Assembly (NCBI RefSeq): GCF_950295315.1
Contig: NC_080168.1
Location: forward strand, 73,636,553 to 73,700,552
Reading direction: 5' to 3'
DNA length: 64,000 bases
Origin: Erinaceus europaeus
Lineage: Eukaryota; Chordata; Mammalia; Eulipotyphla; Erinaceidae
The notes below the pieces were generated by a model that saw nothing but the letters and a program-made list of their open reading frames with translations, was not told the origin of the DNA and made no database searches. This document shows, in pieces, positions 1 to 10,345 of this stretch. A program made the translations under genes and the position numbers. Within the stretch, counting starts at the first letter, position 1, and the number at the start of each line of letters is the position of its first letter.

Positions 1-188
1 ACAAAGGTGGCAGCTCTGGAGAACCATCAGCTTCCCATGGACTTGCACAACAGTCTCTTCTTTGGTTCCAGTCCAGCAGCTGCATTTACCTTCCTGAAGA
101 TTATGGCTCATTTATCCAACCCAGGGGCTGGATAGTGATTTTCCTCTCATCTTCTACAGACTTACTTTCCTAGTTCCTCTTAGAAATA
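1..188. other. Unique sequence, nothing recognised
   Basis: No repeat, coding or RNA signal was recognised between the window edge and the first SINE. Confidence 0.5.
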
Positions 189-197
189 CTCAAAGCT

Positions 198-539
198 GGG
201 GGTTGGACAGTAGCACAGCGGGTTAAGTGCACATGGCGCAAAGCGCAAGGAAGGCATAAGGATGCTGGTTCGAGCCCCCACTCACCACCTGCAGGTCACT
301 TTGCAAGTGGTGAAGCAGGTCTACAGGTGTCTCTCTTTCTCTCCTCTTCTCTGTCTTCCCCTCCTCTCTCCATTTCTCTCTGTCCTATCGAACAACAACA
401 ACAGCTATGACAACAATAACAACTACAACAAGCACAGCAACAAGGGCAACAAAATGGGGAAAAAATAGCCTCTAGGAGCAGTGGGTTCATAGTGCAGGCA
501 CTGAGCCCCAGCAATAACCCTGGAGGAAAAAAAAAAACC
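198..539 (+). mobile_element. SINE-A with extra 3' module
   Basis: A full-length tRNA-derived SINE. The head carries an A-box-like segment (GGGTTAAGTGCACATGG) and a B-box-like GGTTCGAGCCC. These are followed by the conserved body with CACCTGCAGG, a CT-rich tract, a CAA/AAC-rich stretch, and the additional 3' module that starts TAGCCTCTAGGAGC and ends CCCTGGAGG plus poly-A. It is flanked by an exact 9-bp TSD, CTCAAAGCT (189-197 and 540-548), which fixes both ends. Confidence 0.93.
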
Positions 540-548
540 CTCAAAGCT

Positions 549-900
549 AAGTTTGGCTGACCAGTTGCTTATTCCTTTTATTTATTCAGTTAACCAACTG
601 CTTATCCCTATTAGTTTTGCTTTCCTGATCAAACCATAGCTGATACACAAAGAGAAGGGAAATGAAACAGGGGCAGGGGCAGACTCACACAGCTGTGTAA
701 GGAAACCTTCACATGCAGAATTAGCAGGATTCGTATAAGCAGGCAGGAACAAGATGCAATGGGGTTTGAGTACCACAAGAGGGACCCTGCCCTCCCATTG
801 TCTTCCATTGTCATGAAGGAACTGGGAAGAGCAGACTCCTTTCATGAAGTTAGTAGGATGAAGTTAGTAGTTTGATCTGTAGATTCAACACAACCCCTCT
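549..900. other. Unique sequence, nothing recognised
   Basis: No repeat family, splice-like signal or coding potential was recognised. The short open frames here have no recognisable composition or motif. Confidence 0.45.
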
Positions 901-904
901 CAAA

Positions 905-1600
905 AATAATCTTCACAGACTATTGGTTTAATATTGGTAAACCGGTAGTGAAGTTTGCATGGAAAAATCAATAATCAATACAATACCGGAAAAGAGCAAA
1001 GTAGCAAAGTCAGAGGACTGCCTGACTTCCAAAGTTAATATAAAGTTACAGGGATGAAGACGGCAGAGTCCTGGTCAGAGAATAGGCACATAGGTCAATG
1101 GAGCAGAGTAGAGATCCCCCAAGTATCTCATCAACACATCTTTGACAAAGACACAAGGCAATTTAATGAAGAAGGGATCATCTTCGCAGCAAATGGTGCT
1201 GAAATAATCACACCAGCTACATGTAAAAATAGACCTAGATGCAGACTCCACATCTTTTGTGAAAATTGACTCAAAAATAGACTAGTAGGCCTAAATATAA
1301 AATGCAAAACTATAAAATTTCTAATAGGTACAATAGAAAATCCTTTGCCCATAGGATTTGAGTTTTTAGATACAATACCATAAACACAGTTCATGAAAGA
1401 AAATATTGATAAATTAGACTTCATTCAAATTTTAATAGTTCTCCTTCATAAAAGACACTATTGAATGAATAAAACAGAGCCCATGGACTTAGAGAAGAAT
1501 ATTTGTAAAACACTTATCTGATGGAGAACTTGTGCCCAGATTAAACAAAGATTTGTCAATATTTACCAGTCAGAATATTTAATGATTCGAAAAAATAATC
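905..1600 (+). pseudogene. Ancient L1 ORF2 3' fragment
   Basis: The plus strand preserves the ORF2 C-terminal-half pattern of mammalian L1. ENRHIGQWSRVE (from 1079) corresponds to the family's NRHxDQWNRIE, HIFDKD to LIFDKG, and there is a run of lysine-rich codons downstream. It is interrupted by stops and indels throughout, so it is an old, dead fragment. It is clearly more diverged than the L1 copies at 49 and 60 kb. I see no TSD. Confidence 0.75.
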
Positions 1601-1718
1601 CAGGCTTGTCTGGATAATGCATGTACTTTGTCATGCTCATTACCTAGGCTTAAGCCCAGCCCTACTACCTTGGGAAAGTTTTAAATATGCTGTAAGACAT
1701 AAGAAACACAGACCCACT

Positions 1719-1805
1719 GACAAGGAAGCTAACTCAATGAGTAGAGCATAGTGTGAGGAGCCCTGAGTTTGATCCCTGACACCACAGAAACTGGAGTGGT
1801 GTTCT
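1719..1805 (+). mobile_element. Old tRNA-derived SINE fragment
   Basis: Contains an A-box-like stretch (AGCTAACTCAATGAGTAGAG) and a B-box-like GAGTTTGATCCCT, then CACCACAGAAACTGGAG. The arrangement is tRNA-like but degraded, and it does not match SINE-A, SINE-B or SINE-C closely. Confidence 0.5.
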
Positions 1806-1837
1806 AAGTTCTTTCTTTCTGTTTCTTTTAAAAAAAA

Positions 1838-2056
1838 ATTTTTTTTTTATTATCTTTACTTACTAGATAGACATAGCCAGAAACTGAGAGGGAAGGGGGT
1901 GATAAGAGAGAGAGAGAAAGAGACAGAAAGACACCTGCAGCACTACTTCACCACTTGTGAAGCTTTGCCCTTGCAGGTGGGAACCAGAGGCTTGAACCTG
2001 GGTCCTTGAGCACTGTAACATGTGCGCTCAACCAGGTGTGCCACCACCCGGCCCCC
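1838..2056 (-). mobile_element. SINE-B, minus orientation
   Basis: On the minus strand it reads a GGCCGGGTGGTGGCACACC-type tRNA-like head, a B-box-like GGTTCAAGCC, a body with AAGCTTCACAAGTGG, a CT-rich tract and an A-rich end, seen on plus as the T-run near 1840. The probable TSD is about TTTCTGTTTC upstream and CTCTGTTTC downstream. Confidence 0.85.
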
Positions 2057-2303
2057 TCTCTCTGTTTCATAAGACAAAATAATCTTTAAGAAAATACAGG
2101 AGAATCTTAAATGCTTGCTGCTCAGAAAATGAACCATTCTGAAAAACCTCTGATTCCAGGACTCCAGCTACATGTTGGAAAAGGCAGAACTACAGAGACA
2201 CTAAAAACAGATCAGTGACTACCCAAGCCTGGTGGTGGTAGAGGAAGAATGAATAAATGAAGCACAGGGGAATTTTAGGGCAGTGAAACCCAAGCATTAG
2301 TTG

Positions 2304-2654
2304 TTTTTTTTTTTCCCCTCCAGGGTTATTGCTGGGAATCGGTGCCTGCACTAATCCGCTGCTCCTGGAGGCCATTTTGCCCATTTTGTTGCCCTTGTTG
2401 TTACCCTTGTTGTTGTCATTATTATTGTTGTCATTGCTGTTGTTTTTATTGGGTAGGACAGAGAGAAATTGAGAGAGGAGGGAGACAGAGAGGGGGAGAG
2501 AAAGAGAGACACCTGCCGACCTGCTTCACCGACAGTGAAGCGACCCCCCTGCAGGTGGGGAGTGGGGGACTCAAACCAGGATCCTCACACGGGTCCTTGC
2601 ACTTTGTGCCTTGTGCCACATGTGCTTAGCCCACTGTGCTACCGTCCGACCCCC
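2304..2654 (-). mobile_element. SINE-A with extra 3' module, minus
   Basis: Reverse orientation. The poly-T (2304-2315) is followed by the extra 3' module (CCTCCAGGGTTATTGCTGGG), the GTT-rich stretch, the purine tract GGGAGACAGAGAGGGGGAG, the body CCTGCAGGTGGGGAG and the head ending GTCCGACCCC. It is essentially complete. Confidence 0.9.
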
Positions 2655-2670
2655 TGTTTTTTGTTTTTGT

Positions 2671-2767
2671 TTTTTTAACCAGAGAACTGTTCAGCTCTGC
2701 CTTAGGGACTTTGGATCCTCAAGCATGAGTCTCTTTGCACAGCCATTATATATTCAACCTCGCCCCC
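2671..2767 (-). mobile_element. SINE-C, minus
   Basis: Reverse of the short tRNA-like family: AACCAGAGAACTG, a weak B-box region and GCATGAGTCTCTTTGCA, followed by a C-rich head end. It sits immediately downstream of the SINE-A head. Confidence 0.75.
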
Positions 2768-2985
2768 AAGAGTTAGTCTTAACATAAACTCTGAATTTAA
2801 TTTAGTTATGGTGAATCAGTATTAGATTATGAGTTGTAACAAACCTGCCACACTAGTGCAAGATGTTAATAATAGAAACTAGGTGTGTGTTGGGAAAGGC
2901 GGAGTAGATGGGGACGCAATATTTGTAAATTTGTAAATCTGAAACTTTTCTAAAAAAGTAAAACTCTACTAATTAAAAAGGGTAC
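2768..2985 (+). mobile_element. Old L1 3' UTR fragment
   Basis: The sequence resembles the 3' end of old mammalian L1 elements: TGCAAGATGTTAATAATAG, then TTGTAAATCTGAAACTTTTC, then TAAAAAAGTAAAACTCTACT and an A-rich end. It is degraded and recognised by pattern only. Confidence 0.6.
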
Positions 2986-3009
2986 TCTTCTGATTCAATA
3001 GTATTTTTC

Positions 3010-3150
3010 TTTTTCTTTTTAAAGTTTCTTTGTTTATATATTTATTTGAGAGAACCAGAGTATCACTCTGGTACATGGGATGCCAGAAATTTGAAGTTGG
3101 AACCTCATGCTTGAGAGTCCAATGCCCCACCCATTGCGCCCCCCCACCAC
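3010..3150 (-). mobile_element. SINE-D, old, minus
   Basis: The minus strand reads a tRNA-like head with TTGGACTCTCAAGCATGAGG and CTGGCATCCCATGTACCAGAG, then an A/T-rich tail. A second, longer copy lies at 21435-21612. Confidence 0.55.
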
Positions 3151-3258
3151 ATTCTAAATAGCTTTTTCTATAGCTTTATCAAGTTTTAAGAAGATAGACT
3201 CTGTTGAGTAAGCACAAGGAAGGATCCACTTCCTTGCTCTGCTATGATCTGGGTCCTT

Positions 3259-3480
3259 GTTTTGTTTTATTTTATTAGTGATTTAATAATGGTTGACACG
3301 ATTATAGGATAAGAGGGGTACAATACCACACAGTTCCTACCATCGGAGTTCCATGTACCCTCCCCTCCAGTGAGAGGTTCTCTATTCTTTATCCCTCTGG
3401 GAGTATGGACCCAGGGTCATTATGGGGTGCAGAAGGTGGGAGGTCTGTCTTCTGTAATTGCTTCTCTTCTGGACATGGGC
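3259..3480 (-). mobile_element. L1 long-type 3' UTR fragment, minus
   Basis: The 3' end of an L1 with the long-type UTR in minus orientation. The A-rich end lies left and GGATAAGAGGGGTACAA and CTCTGGGAGTATGGACCC follow rightward. A 10-bp TSD, CTGGGTCCTT, flanks it (3249-3258 and 3481-3490), so it is an independent, severely 5'-truncated insertion. Confidence 0.8.
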
Positions 3481-3525
3481 CTGGGTCCTTCTGATAGCCT
3501 CAAGTAAGTTTCTAGTCCTTTTATT

Positions 3526-4281
3526 TATTTGTTTATAAAAAGGAAACACTGACAAAACCATAGGATAAGAGGGGTACAACTCCACATAATTCCCACCACC
3601 AGAACTCCGTATCCCATCCCCACCCTTGATAGCTTTCCTATTCTTTAACCCTCTGGGAGTATGGACCCAAAGTCATTGTGGGATGCAGGAAGTGGAAAGT
3701 CTGGCTTCTGTAATTGCTTCCATGCTGAACATGGGCATTGACAGGTTGATCCACACTCCCAGGCTGCCTCTCTCTTTCCCTAGTGGGGTGGGGTTCTGGG
3801 GAATCTGAGCTCCATGACACATTGGTGGGGTTGTCTTTCCAGGGAAGTCTGGTTGGCATCATGCTGGCATCTGGAACCTGGTGGCTGAAAAGAGGGTTAA
3901 CATATAAAGCCAAACAAGTTGTTGACTAATCATGAACCTAAAAGCAGGAGTAGTGCAGATGAAGAGTTGGGGGGGGGGTCCTCCATTTTATAGATAGCTA
4001 GTAGGCATATTTTAGTTATATTCTAAAGGGCCTGTGGCTATACTAGTTTTTTTTCCTGAACCTGAAATCTGACATGCAGGTGGATCCAAGTTATTGTCTG
4101 AGGAGATGATTGATGTCATGGCTGGAAAAAGGACCAGAAAGCTGGATCAGGGAAGAGAGTAGCTCCCTAATATAGGAAAGGTGTATAAATATTGTTGACT
4201 GTAAACCCTATCAGTTTGATGTGATCTGGGGCCCATATTCAGCTTAGGAGCCTATGTGACCTCTGCATCCCTGTAGATCCG
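3526..4281 (-). mobile_element. L1 long-type 3' UTR, minus
   Basis: A 5'-truncated L1 consisting only of 3' UTR. It contains the UTR open frame discussed in the findings (about 3638-3913 on minus). The approximate 13-bp TSD is TAGTCCTTTTATT at 3513-3525 and TAGCTCTTTTATT at 4282-4294. It belongs to an older subfamily than the copies at 58-60 kb, with different sequence between about 3960 and 4280. Confidence 0.8.
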
Positions 4282-4294
4282 TAGCTCTTTTATT

Positions 4295-4999
4295 CTCACT
4301 CACTGAAGTGTTCAGCAGTAAAATGTTTTCTTTATTGATGTAAACTGTCTAAAACGTCCCTTATTGTACTGGGTGTATTGCAATATCAGGGGAAAGGTGA
4401 CCAAGTCAGAATCTCTCTCTACCACACTTTGTTGAAAATCTCTGATCCACTTTCTAACACTTTTGCCTTTAAGTTTCTTTATGGCAAGCAAACAGGCATA
4501 ACTCAATAAGAGGCTTTGAAAAGATACTCGACACTGCGAGGCTTCTGGACCTTCTGGTCTTGTTAAGTGGGGTTGGTGGCATCTAACCCTTTTCTTCCTC
4601 TTTGTTTGCCTCTGCAGAGTTTGCTGAGATCAGAAAGCTAACTCTTGCTAGCCATCCACCAGGGGTAAGTTAGAGAAAGAAAGTCAGAAGTGCTTTTGTC
4701 TTTAGAGGCAAAAGAGGATCAACAGTAGGATCTTTATTTTGGCACTGAAAAATAGCTGTGGTGACCAATGGCAAAGGAACTCCATGATCATATAGTTTGG
4801 AAGTGTTGCTTTATCAACAGGAGATAGTGAATGCATCACTTTGTGGCTGGGCTAGCAGTTACTGGTGAAGCTGGTGAAGTCACGGTACCCTAAAATGAAA
4901 TCTTGAAAGTGACTAGAATGTGTAGGTTTTGCTGTAGCAATGTTCATTGTGAGTTTCTGGCACCCCATGGAAACAGCTGGACAGCAAGGCAAAAACCAT
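4295..4999. other. Unique sequence with one exon-like segment
   Basis: No repeat recognised. It contains a 47-nt segment bounded by good splice-like signals (see 4618-4664); otherwise nothing. Confidence 0.45.
4618..4664 (+). other. Candidate short exon (splice-signal based)
   Basis: A pyrimidine-rich stretch ends in TTTGCCTCTGCAG at 4617 and a strong donor GTAAGT begins at 4665, leaving 47 nt. Only one of the three frames is open through it, with two leading bases and then F-A-E-I-R-K-L-T-L-A-S-H-P-P-G. I cannot link it to a gene or find partner exons, so it may be a chance pair of splice-like motifs. Confidence 0.2.
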
Positions 5000-5350
5000 C
5001 TTTCTAGTACTTTAATTGAATTTTATAGACATACTCTGTAACACTAGGCAGTTTTCAGGTGTACAGTTTCTTAGCTTGACCATGGTATATATCACAGCAC
5101 CACTCCCTAACCCCCACTGGATGTCCAATCACTCCCCCCAACTAGTCATCCCCTCTACCACCTGCTCCACTGTCCTGTCCACTCCGGTGGCCACCATTCT
5201 GTCACTAGCACTTAAGGATTTGATTCTGTTGGTTCACTTGTTTTGTTTGCTTATATTTCACAAATGAATGAAGTCACACAGTATTTCTTCTTTTCTTCCC
5301 AACTTATCTCCCCTCCAGTTCCATCCGCGTTTCAAATGGCAAGATTTCAT
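5000..5350 (-). mobile_element. Old L1 3' UTR/ORF2-end fragment, minus
   Basis: The minus-strand L1 3' end pattern is visible on plus as GTTCCATCC, CAAATGGCAAGATTTCATC and an upstream C-rich UTR. A plus-strand L1 fragment follows immediately. Confidence 0.55.
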
Positions 5351-5369
5351 CTTTTTTTTTTTTAAAAGA

Positions 5370-5900
5370 ATAGCTGAATATAGCCAAAGAACATGAGAAT
5401 ACCATTTTGAAGAGATATAGGCACCCCCGTGTTCAGAGCTGCTTTATTCACAATAGCAAGGAGTAGAAGCACTCTAAATGCCCGCCAACAGATAACTGGA
5501 TAAAGATATTATGAGAAATATATTCAATAGAATGCTACTGCTCAATTAAAAAATATGAGATTGTATCATTTGGGACAAGATTAATGGAACTGAAGGTGCT
5601 TATAAATTAAATAAGTAAACCCTTAACACTCCAATAAAGTCTTAAATAAATAAATAGATCAAAGATAACTACTGAATGGTTTTACTCATACATGAAATAT
5701 ATAGAATTGAAACACATGAACTTAAAAAAAAGAAAAAATGAAGATGTCAAACTATCGCTAAGATTTTGTGACAACTATAGTGGTTATTATTGTGGGGGAG
5801 GGAGACATTGAACTTTGGTGTTGGGTTTGGTGTGAAGCTATACCCTATAATCTTATGATCTTGTAAACTACAGTTAAATTCTTTGTAGAAAGTTAAAATA
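5370..5900 (+). mobile_element. Old L1 3' end
   Basis: The ORF2 end is recognisable at nucleotide level (TTATTCACAATAGCAAGG, GCCAACAGATAACTGGATAAAG, AATGCTACTGCTCAATTAAAAAATATG), followed by a degraded 3' UTR. Its head-to-head arrangement with the preceding minus fragment could be an old inversion or two insertions. Confidence 0.65.
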
Positions 5901-5932
5901 AACAACAACAGTAACCTTAAAACTGTATGCTG

Positions 5933-6115
5933 GCAAGATAGCTCATCTGGGAGGATGCCTGCTTTGCTATCCACACGACTCGGGTTCAAGCCTTATCCCT
6001 ATCATGTCAGGGGAAGCTTCAGTGTTGTGGTATTTTTCCCTCTCTCCCTCTCTCTATATCCGAAAAAGTCAGATCATGCTTTCTGGTGAAGCCTCAGTAA
6101 TGACAAAAGGAAAAA
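5933..6115 (+). mobile_element. Old tRNA-derived SINE
   Basis: An A-box-like TAGCTCATCTGGGAGGATGC and a B-box-like GGGTTCAAGCC are about 35 nt apart, followed by a CT-rich tract and an A-rich end at 6110-6119. The tRNA-like promoter geometry is clear but the family is unnamed. Confidence 0.6.
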
Positions 6116-6323
6116 AAAATAGTAGCCTTTCCTTGTACTTGTATGCTACATGTATCTTTATCTAGTCTGTCACTGGACATTTGGATTATTTCAAATCGTA
6201 ATATTTCACAGACACGAGTTTCCCATTTCACTGGGTTGACACATGCACTGTTGATAGATAAAATAGCTGAAATTTTCTGGCCATTTAAGGCAGTGACACC
6301 AGGCTACTGACAATCATGTTCTT

Positions 6324-6607
6324 CTTTTTAAAAAAATATTTATTTATTTATTCCCTTTTGTTGCCCTTGCTGTTTTATTGTTGTAGTTATTATTGTTGTT
6401 GTTATTGATGTCATTGTTGTTGGATAAGACAGAGAGAAATGGAGAGAGCACGGGAAGACAGAGAAGGGAGAGAAAGACACCTGCAGACCTGCTTCATTTC
6501 TTGTGGGGCGACTCCCCTGTAGGTGGGGAGCCGGGGTCTTGAACTGGGATCCTTATGCCTGTCCTTGCACTTTGCACCACCTGCTCTTAATCCGCTGTGC
6601 CAGACTC
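6324..6607 (-). mobile_element. SINE-A without extra module, minus
   Basis: A complete reverse copy, flanked by a 17-bp TSD with one mismatch: CTGACAATCATGTTCTT at 6307-6323 and CTGACAATCATATTCTT at 6608-6624. Confidence 0.93.
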
Positions 6608-6624
6608 CTGACAATCATATTCTT

Positions 6625-7140
6625 TGTTCCTAGGCAGGAACAGTGGAATTTGTAATTATCACTCAATCCTGCCCTGACCTATGTGTCACAACTACAAAGC
6701 AGGTTTTGCAAATAGAAATTGACTTTTTTTTTTGATAAATAAATGGAGACACTTGAGGAAAAACACTTTTCATGATGACTTGAGTTATAATCTCAACTAG
6801 TTACTTTTCCCTTGCAATAGCATATCTTTGTGACTTGTGTATTTGGGAGAAATTTTTCTCAAAAGGTGAGAAACTGGAAAATGTCACTTTAGGGGAAACA
6901 GCTGATAGTATCTGTAGTTAGTGATAAAATTTGAGCTTTTATGTGAACATTAGAATTTTGGAAAAATTATGGTCTCTGCTATGAGTGTGACAGAGCCACA
7001 ATATGTAAAAATTGTTCTAGTGAGATCACTGGTTGGATGAGCAAACTTAATTTTTTTTGAATATGTATATTGGAGCCATCAATATTTCAAAGATGTGCTG
7101 ATATTCCCCAAAAGATCAATCAGTGATTTACAAAATTGCA
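6625..7140. other. Unique AT-rich sequence
   Basis: No repeat or coding signal recognised. Confidence 0.4.
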
Positions 7141-7142
7141 AG

Positions 7143-7585
7143 AAATTTAGATTTCATATTGAAGTTGACTTTTAAGAAATACTTTCTAGACTGATGCTAT
7201 ATTGTAAGAAATCTAGGTTTCGGGAGTTGGGCAGTGGTGCAGCGGGTTAAACGCATGTGGCGCAAAGCGCAAGGATCAGCATAAGGATCCTGGTTAAAGT
7301 CCCAGGTCCCCACCTGCAGAAGAGTCACTTCACAGGTGGTGAATCAGGTCTGCAGGCTTCTATCTTTCTCTGTCCTCTCTGTCTTCCCCATCTCTCTCCA
7401 TTTCTCTCTGTTCTATCCAACAATGACAACATCATCAACAATAATAATAACTATAACAAAAAAACAAGGGCAACAAAAAAGAATAAATAAATATTTAAAA
7501 AATTCTAGGTTTCATATTGAAGTTAACATTTAAGAAATTATCTACTGTGGTAGATTGATGTTGTATCGTAGAACATCCACAGTGT
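7143..7585. repeat. About 70-bp imperfect tandem duplication, split by a SINE
   Basis: The segment starting TTTAGATTTCATATTGAAGTT (7146) recurs as TCTAGGTTTCATATTGAAGTT at 7504, with TTTAAGAAAT following in both. The SINE at 7222-7500 inserted at the start of the second unit. Confidence 0.6.
7222..7500 (+). mobile_element. SINE-A without extra module
   Basis: Full length, from GGGAGTTGGGCAG to the A-rich tail. The TSD is about 12 bp: ATCTAGGTTTC at 7211-7221 and ATTCTAGGTTTC at 7502-7513. Confidence 0.92.
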
Positions 7586-7775
7586 TCTAAGATGGCTACT
7601 AAAATACTTCTGTGTCTATTATGTATCTGTGTGAGAGTAATTTTTCTTCATATATAGTTTAAAAGCATTCATTGTAATAGAGTGTACAAGTGGATTTAAA
7701 AAGATTGCTTTTCTCTATTACATTAGACATTAAGAGATGTGTAAATCGTGATGCAATGTCACTTTTCTCTTCCTA

Positions 7776-8034
7776 TTTTATTTATGTATTTTCCCTTTTT
7801 GTTGTTTTTCATTGTTGTTGTAGCTATTGTTATTGATGTCGTTGTTGTTAGATAGGACACAGAGAAATGGAGAGAGGAGAGGAAGGCAGAAAGGCAGGAG
7901 ATGCAGACCTGCTTCACAACCTGTGAAGCGACTCCCCTGCAGGTGGGGAGCCGGAGGCTCATACCAGGATCCTTCTGCTGGTCCTTGTGCTTTGTGCCAT
8001 GTGCGCTTAACCCACTGTGCCACTGCCTGACTCC
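7776..8034 (-). mobile_element. SINE-A without extra module, minus
   Basis: The order is GTTGTT-rich stretch, AGGACACAGAGAAATGGAGAG, CTCCCCTGCAGGTGGGGAG and a head ending CTGCCTGACTCCC. Confidence 0.9.
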
Positions 8035-8117
8035 CTATATCTTCTTTATTTTGAAAATGCAGTTTTTCATAAGATTACATAGATAAAAATATAAGTGTGT
8101 GTGTTGTCATTTGTTTT

Positions 8118-8235
8118 TTTAACCAGAGCACTGCTCAACTCTGGCTTGTGTGGGAGATTGCACCTGGGACTTTAGAGCCTCAGGCATGAGAGTTTTTTTT
8201 GCATAGCCATTATGCTGTCTTCCCCCCCCCCCATC
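8118..8235 (-). mobile_element. SINE-C, minus
   Basis: AACCAGAGCACTGCTCAAC, GCACCTGGGACTTTAGAGCC and GCATAGCCATTATGCTGTC are all present in the expected reverse order, followed by a C-run. Confidence 0.85.
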
Positions 8236-8324
8236 TCAGTTGTTTAATCAGCTAAGTCTCAGTTGAACTAACTATTGTTTACAAGTTTGGAAATAGAGAA
8301 AGACCCGTGAGTGGTCTGCCTCAT

Positions 8325-8454
8325 AAGTTCTTTCCTTAAAAAGCAACCATAACTAAAAGAAACATTTGTACACTGTAGATGAGAATATAAACTGGTTCTG
8401 CATCTGAAAAATAGCATGGATGCCTCTTAAAATATTAAAAATAGATCTACCCAT
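8325..8454 (+). mobile_element. Old L1, left part of an interrupted copy
   Basis: Recognisable old L1 ORF2-end nucleotides (GTAGATGAGAATATAAACTGG and ATAGATCTACCCATATGA). It continues after the younger L1, at 9651. Confidence 0.6.
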
Positions 8455-8472
8455 ATGAAAAAATGCTCCATA

Positions 8473-8585
8473 ATGGTTATGCAAAGAGACACTCATGCCT
8501 GAGGCTTCAAACTCCCATGTTCAATCCCCAGCACCACCATAACCACAGCTGCTCATTGCTCTGGTAAACAAAGCAAAGCAAAACA
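8473..8585 (+). mobile_element. SINE-C
   Basis: TAATGGTTATGCAAAGAGAC, TGTTCAATCCCCAGCACC and GCTCTGGTAAACAAAGC are present. It is flanked by an AAAAATGCTCCA duplication (about 8459-8472 and 8584-8596) within the L1, so it is younger than that L1. Confidence 0.85.
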
Positions 8586-8797
8586 AAAATGCTCCAAGTT
8601 ATTGATAGTCAGAGAAATACAAATAAAGGCAACAATAAGATACTATTCATTCCTGTGAGAATGTCATACTTAAGAAAGGTTAGTAAGTGCTGGAGAGGAT
8701 GTAGGGGCAAAGGAACCCTTATGCACTGTTGGTAGGAATGTAAACCTGTAGAGAGCAGTCTGGAGAACTATCAGAAGGCTAAAAATGGACTGGACGT

Positions 8798-9090
8798 CCA
8801 GGGGGCTGGACGGTGATGCAGCAGGTTAAGAGCATATGGCCTGAAGCTCCAAGACCAGCATAAAGATTTGCTCCCCACCTGCAGAGGGCGGTCCCTTCAC
8901 AAGCAGTGAAGCAGGTCATTTTCTCCCACTCCCTGTCTCCCCCTCATCTCTGATTGATTTATCTCTGTCCTGTCCAACAACAATGACAATAATAACAACA
9001 ACAAGGAAAAAAATAGCCTCTGGGAGCAGTTGGTTTGTCAGGCACTGAGCCCCAGTGGTAACCATGGAGGCAAAAGAAAAAAAAAAAAGA
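8798..9090 (+). mobile_element. SINE-A with extra 3' module
   Basis: The head GGGGGCTGGACGGTGATGC, the body, and the extra module TAGCCTCTGGGAGC are followed by poly-A. It interrupts the L1 ORF2 C-terminal region between AAAAATGGACTGG and GACCTTCCCTATG. Confidence 0.9.
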
Positions 9091-9650
9091 CCTTCCCTAT
9101 GACCTGGCAATTCTTCTCTTAGGGATATAACTTAAGGAACAAAACACACCCATCCAAAGAGATCTTTGTATACCTATGGTCATAGCAGCACAATTTGTAA
9201 TAGCCCAAACCTGGAAGCAACCTAGGTATCTAACAACAGATGAGTGGCTGAATATATATATATTGCTCAAATATTAATAATAATGAACTCACCTTCTTCA
9301 CCTCATCTTGGATGGAACTTGAAGGAATCATGTTAAGCAAGATAGGCCAGAAAGAGAAGGAAGGATGAATATAGGATGATCTCACTCTTGGATAGAAATT
9401 GGACATAAGAACAGAAAGTGGAAACATAATGCAGAACTTGGACTAGTCTTGTATTGCTCCAAAGTAAAGGACTTTAGGGGTGGATTGGAGGGGAGCATAG
9501 AGATTCTAGTGTATGATGGTGGAGGAGGACCTAGGCTGGGGATGAGAGTGTTTTACAGAAAATGGAAAAATATTACACATGTACCAATAACTATTTACTT
9601 TAAACCATTAATCCCCCAATAAAAAGAAAAAAAAAAACCAGATCTGCCAT

Positions 9651-10190
9651 CTAATTAATGAATTCCACTCCTAGTTATCTAACAAAAAATATAAAATTGC
9701 TTTTGGAAAGATAGTTGCATTATTTACATATTTAGAAATGCAAGTGGGCTCAATACCCCTAAAATTAGTTATTATATGAAGATGTGGTTTATATATACAA
9801 TGGATCACACTCAACTATCAGAAAAAAAGATGAAATCTTGTTATTTGTGACATGGATGGAACTGTGGCAGGGGGGATTGTGCCAAGCAAATTAAATCAAA
9901 AGGGGACAAGTACTAGATGTCAACACTTCTATGTGCAATATAAAGAAACAAAGCAAAGACACAAATAAAACCAAAGCAAGAGAATCTGCAAAACTGACTT
10001 CTGGTAGAGGTGGGAAGGGGAGGAAGGGAGGAAGAGGCTCAAAGGTCGAGGAGGTCCAATGGTCTGTCTCTGTGTGGGGAAGGTATTATCACTTTGGTGG
10101 GGGGGAAGTGCAGTGACCAATACATTTGAATCAGTTTGAATCTGTACTACTCCCCCCAAATTAATTTGCTTTAATATCATCTATATTGTA
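9651..10190 (+). mobile_element. Old L1, right part of an interrupted copy
   Basis: Continues the fragment at 8325-8454. It holds an ORF2-end-like region (TGGTTTATATATACAATGG and GACATGGATGGAACT) and an old 3' UTR ending TTTAATATCATC near 10180. Confidence 0.65.
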
Positions 10191-10194
10191 CGTA

Positions 10195-10345
10195 TGAGTG
10201 AAACCATCTGCTAGTTGTGTCCCTCACCTCTTTACTTAATTGCACTCAGCACAATCACCTCCAGTTCTATCTACTTTGTTCCAAATGATCAACTCTCTTA
10301 CTTGACTGCAGAGTGGCGTTCCATTGTATATATATCCCACAATTT
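10195..10345 (-). mobile_element. Old L1 ORF2-end fragment, minus
   Basis: On minus it reads the L1 ORF2 C-terminus pattern, visible on plus as CCTCCAGTTCTATC and GTTCCATTGTATATATATCC. It abuts the following minus L1 3' UTR. Confidence 0.6.

Larger units (their letters stand above)
8455..9639 (+). mobile_element. L1, short-type 3' UTR, 5'-truncated
   Basis: The ORF2 C-terminal region and short 3' UTR end CCCCCAATAAAAAG plus poly-A. It carries a SINE-C and a SINE-A inside. The TSD is about AGATCTACCCAT (8443-8454) and AGATCTGCCAT (9640-9650), embedded in the older L1. The coding part is broken by stops, indels and the SINEs. Confidence 0.85.
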
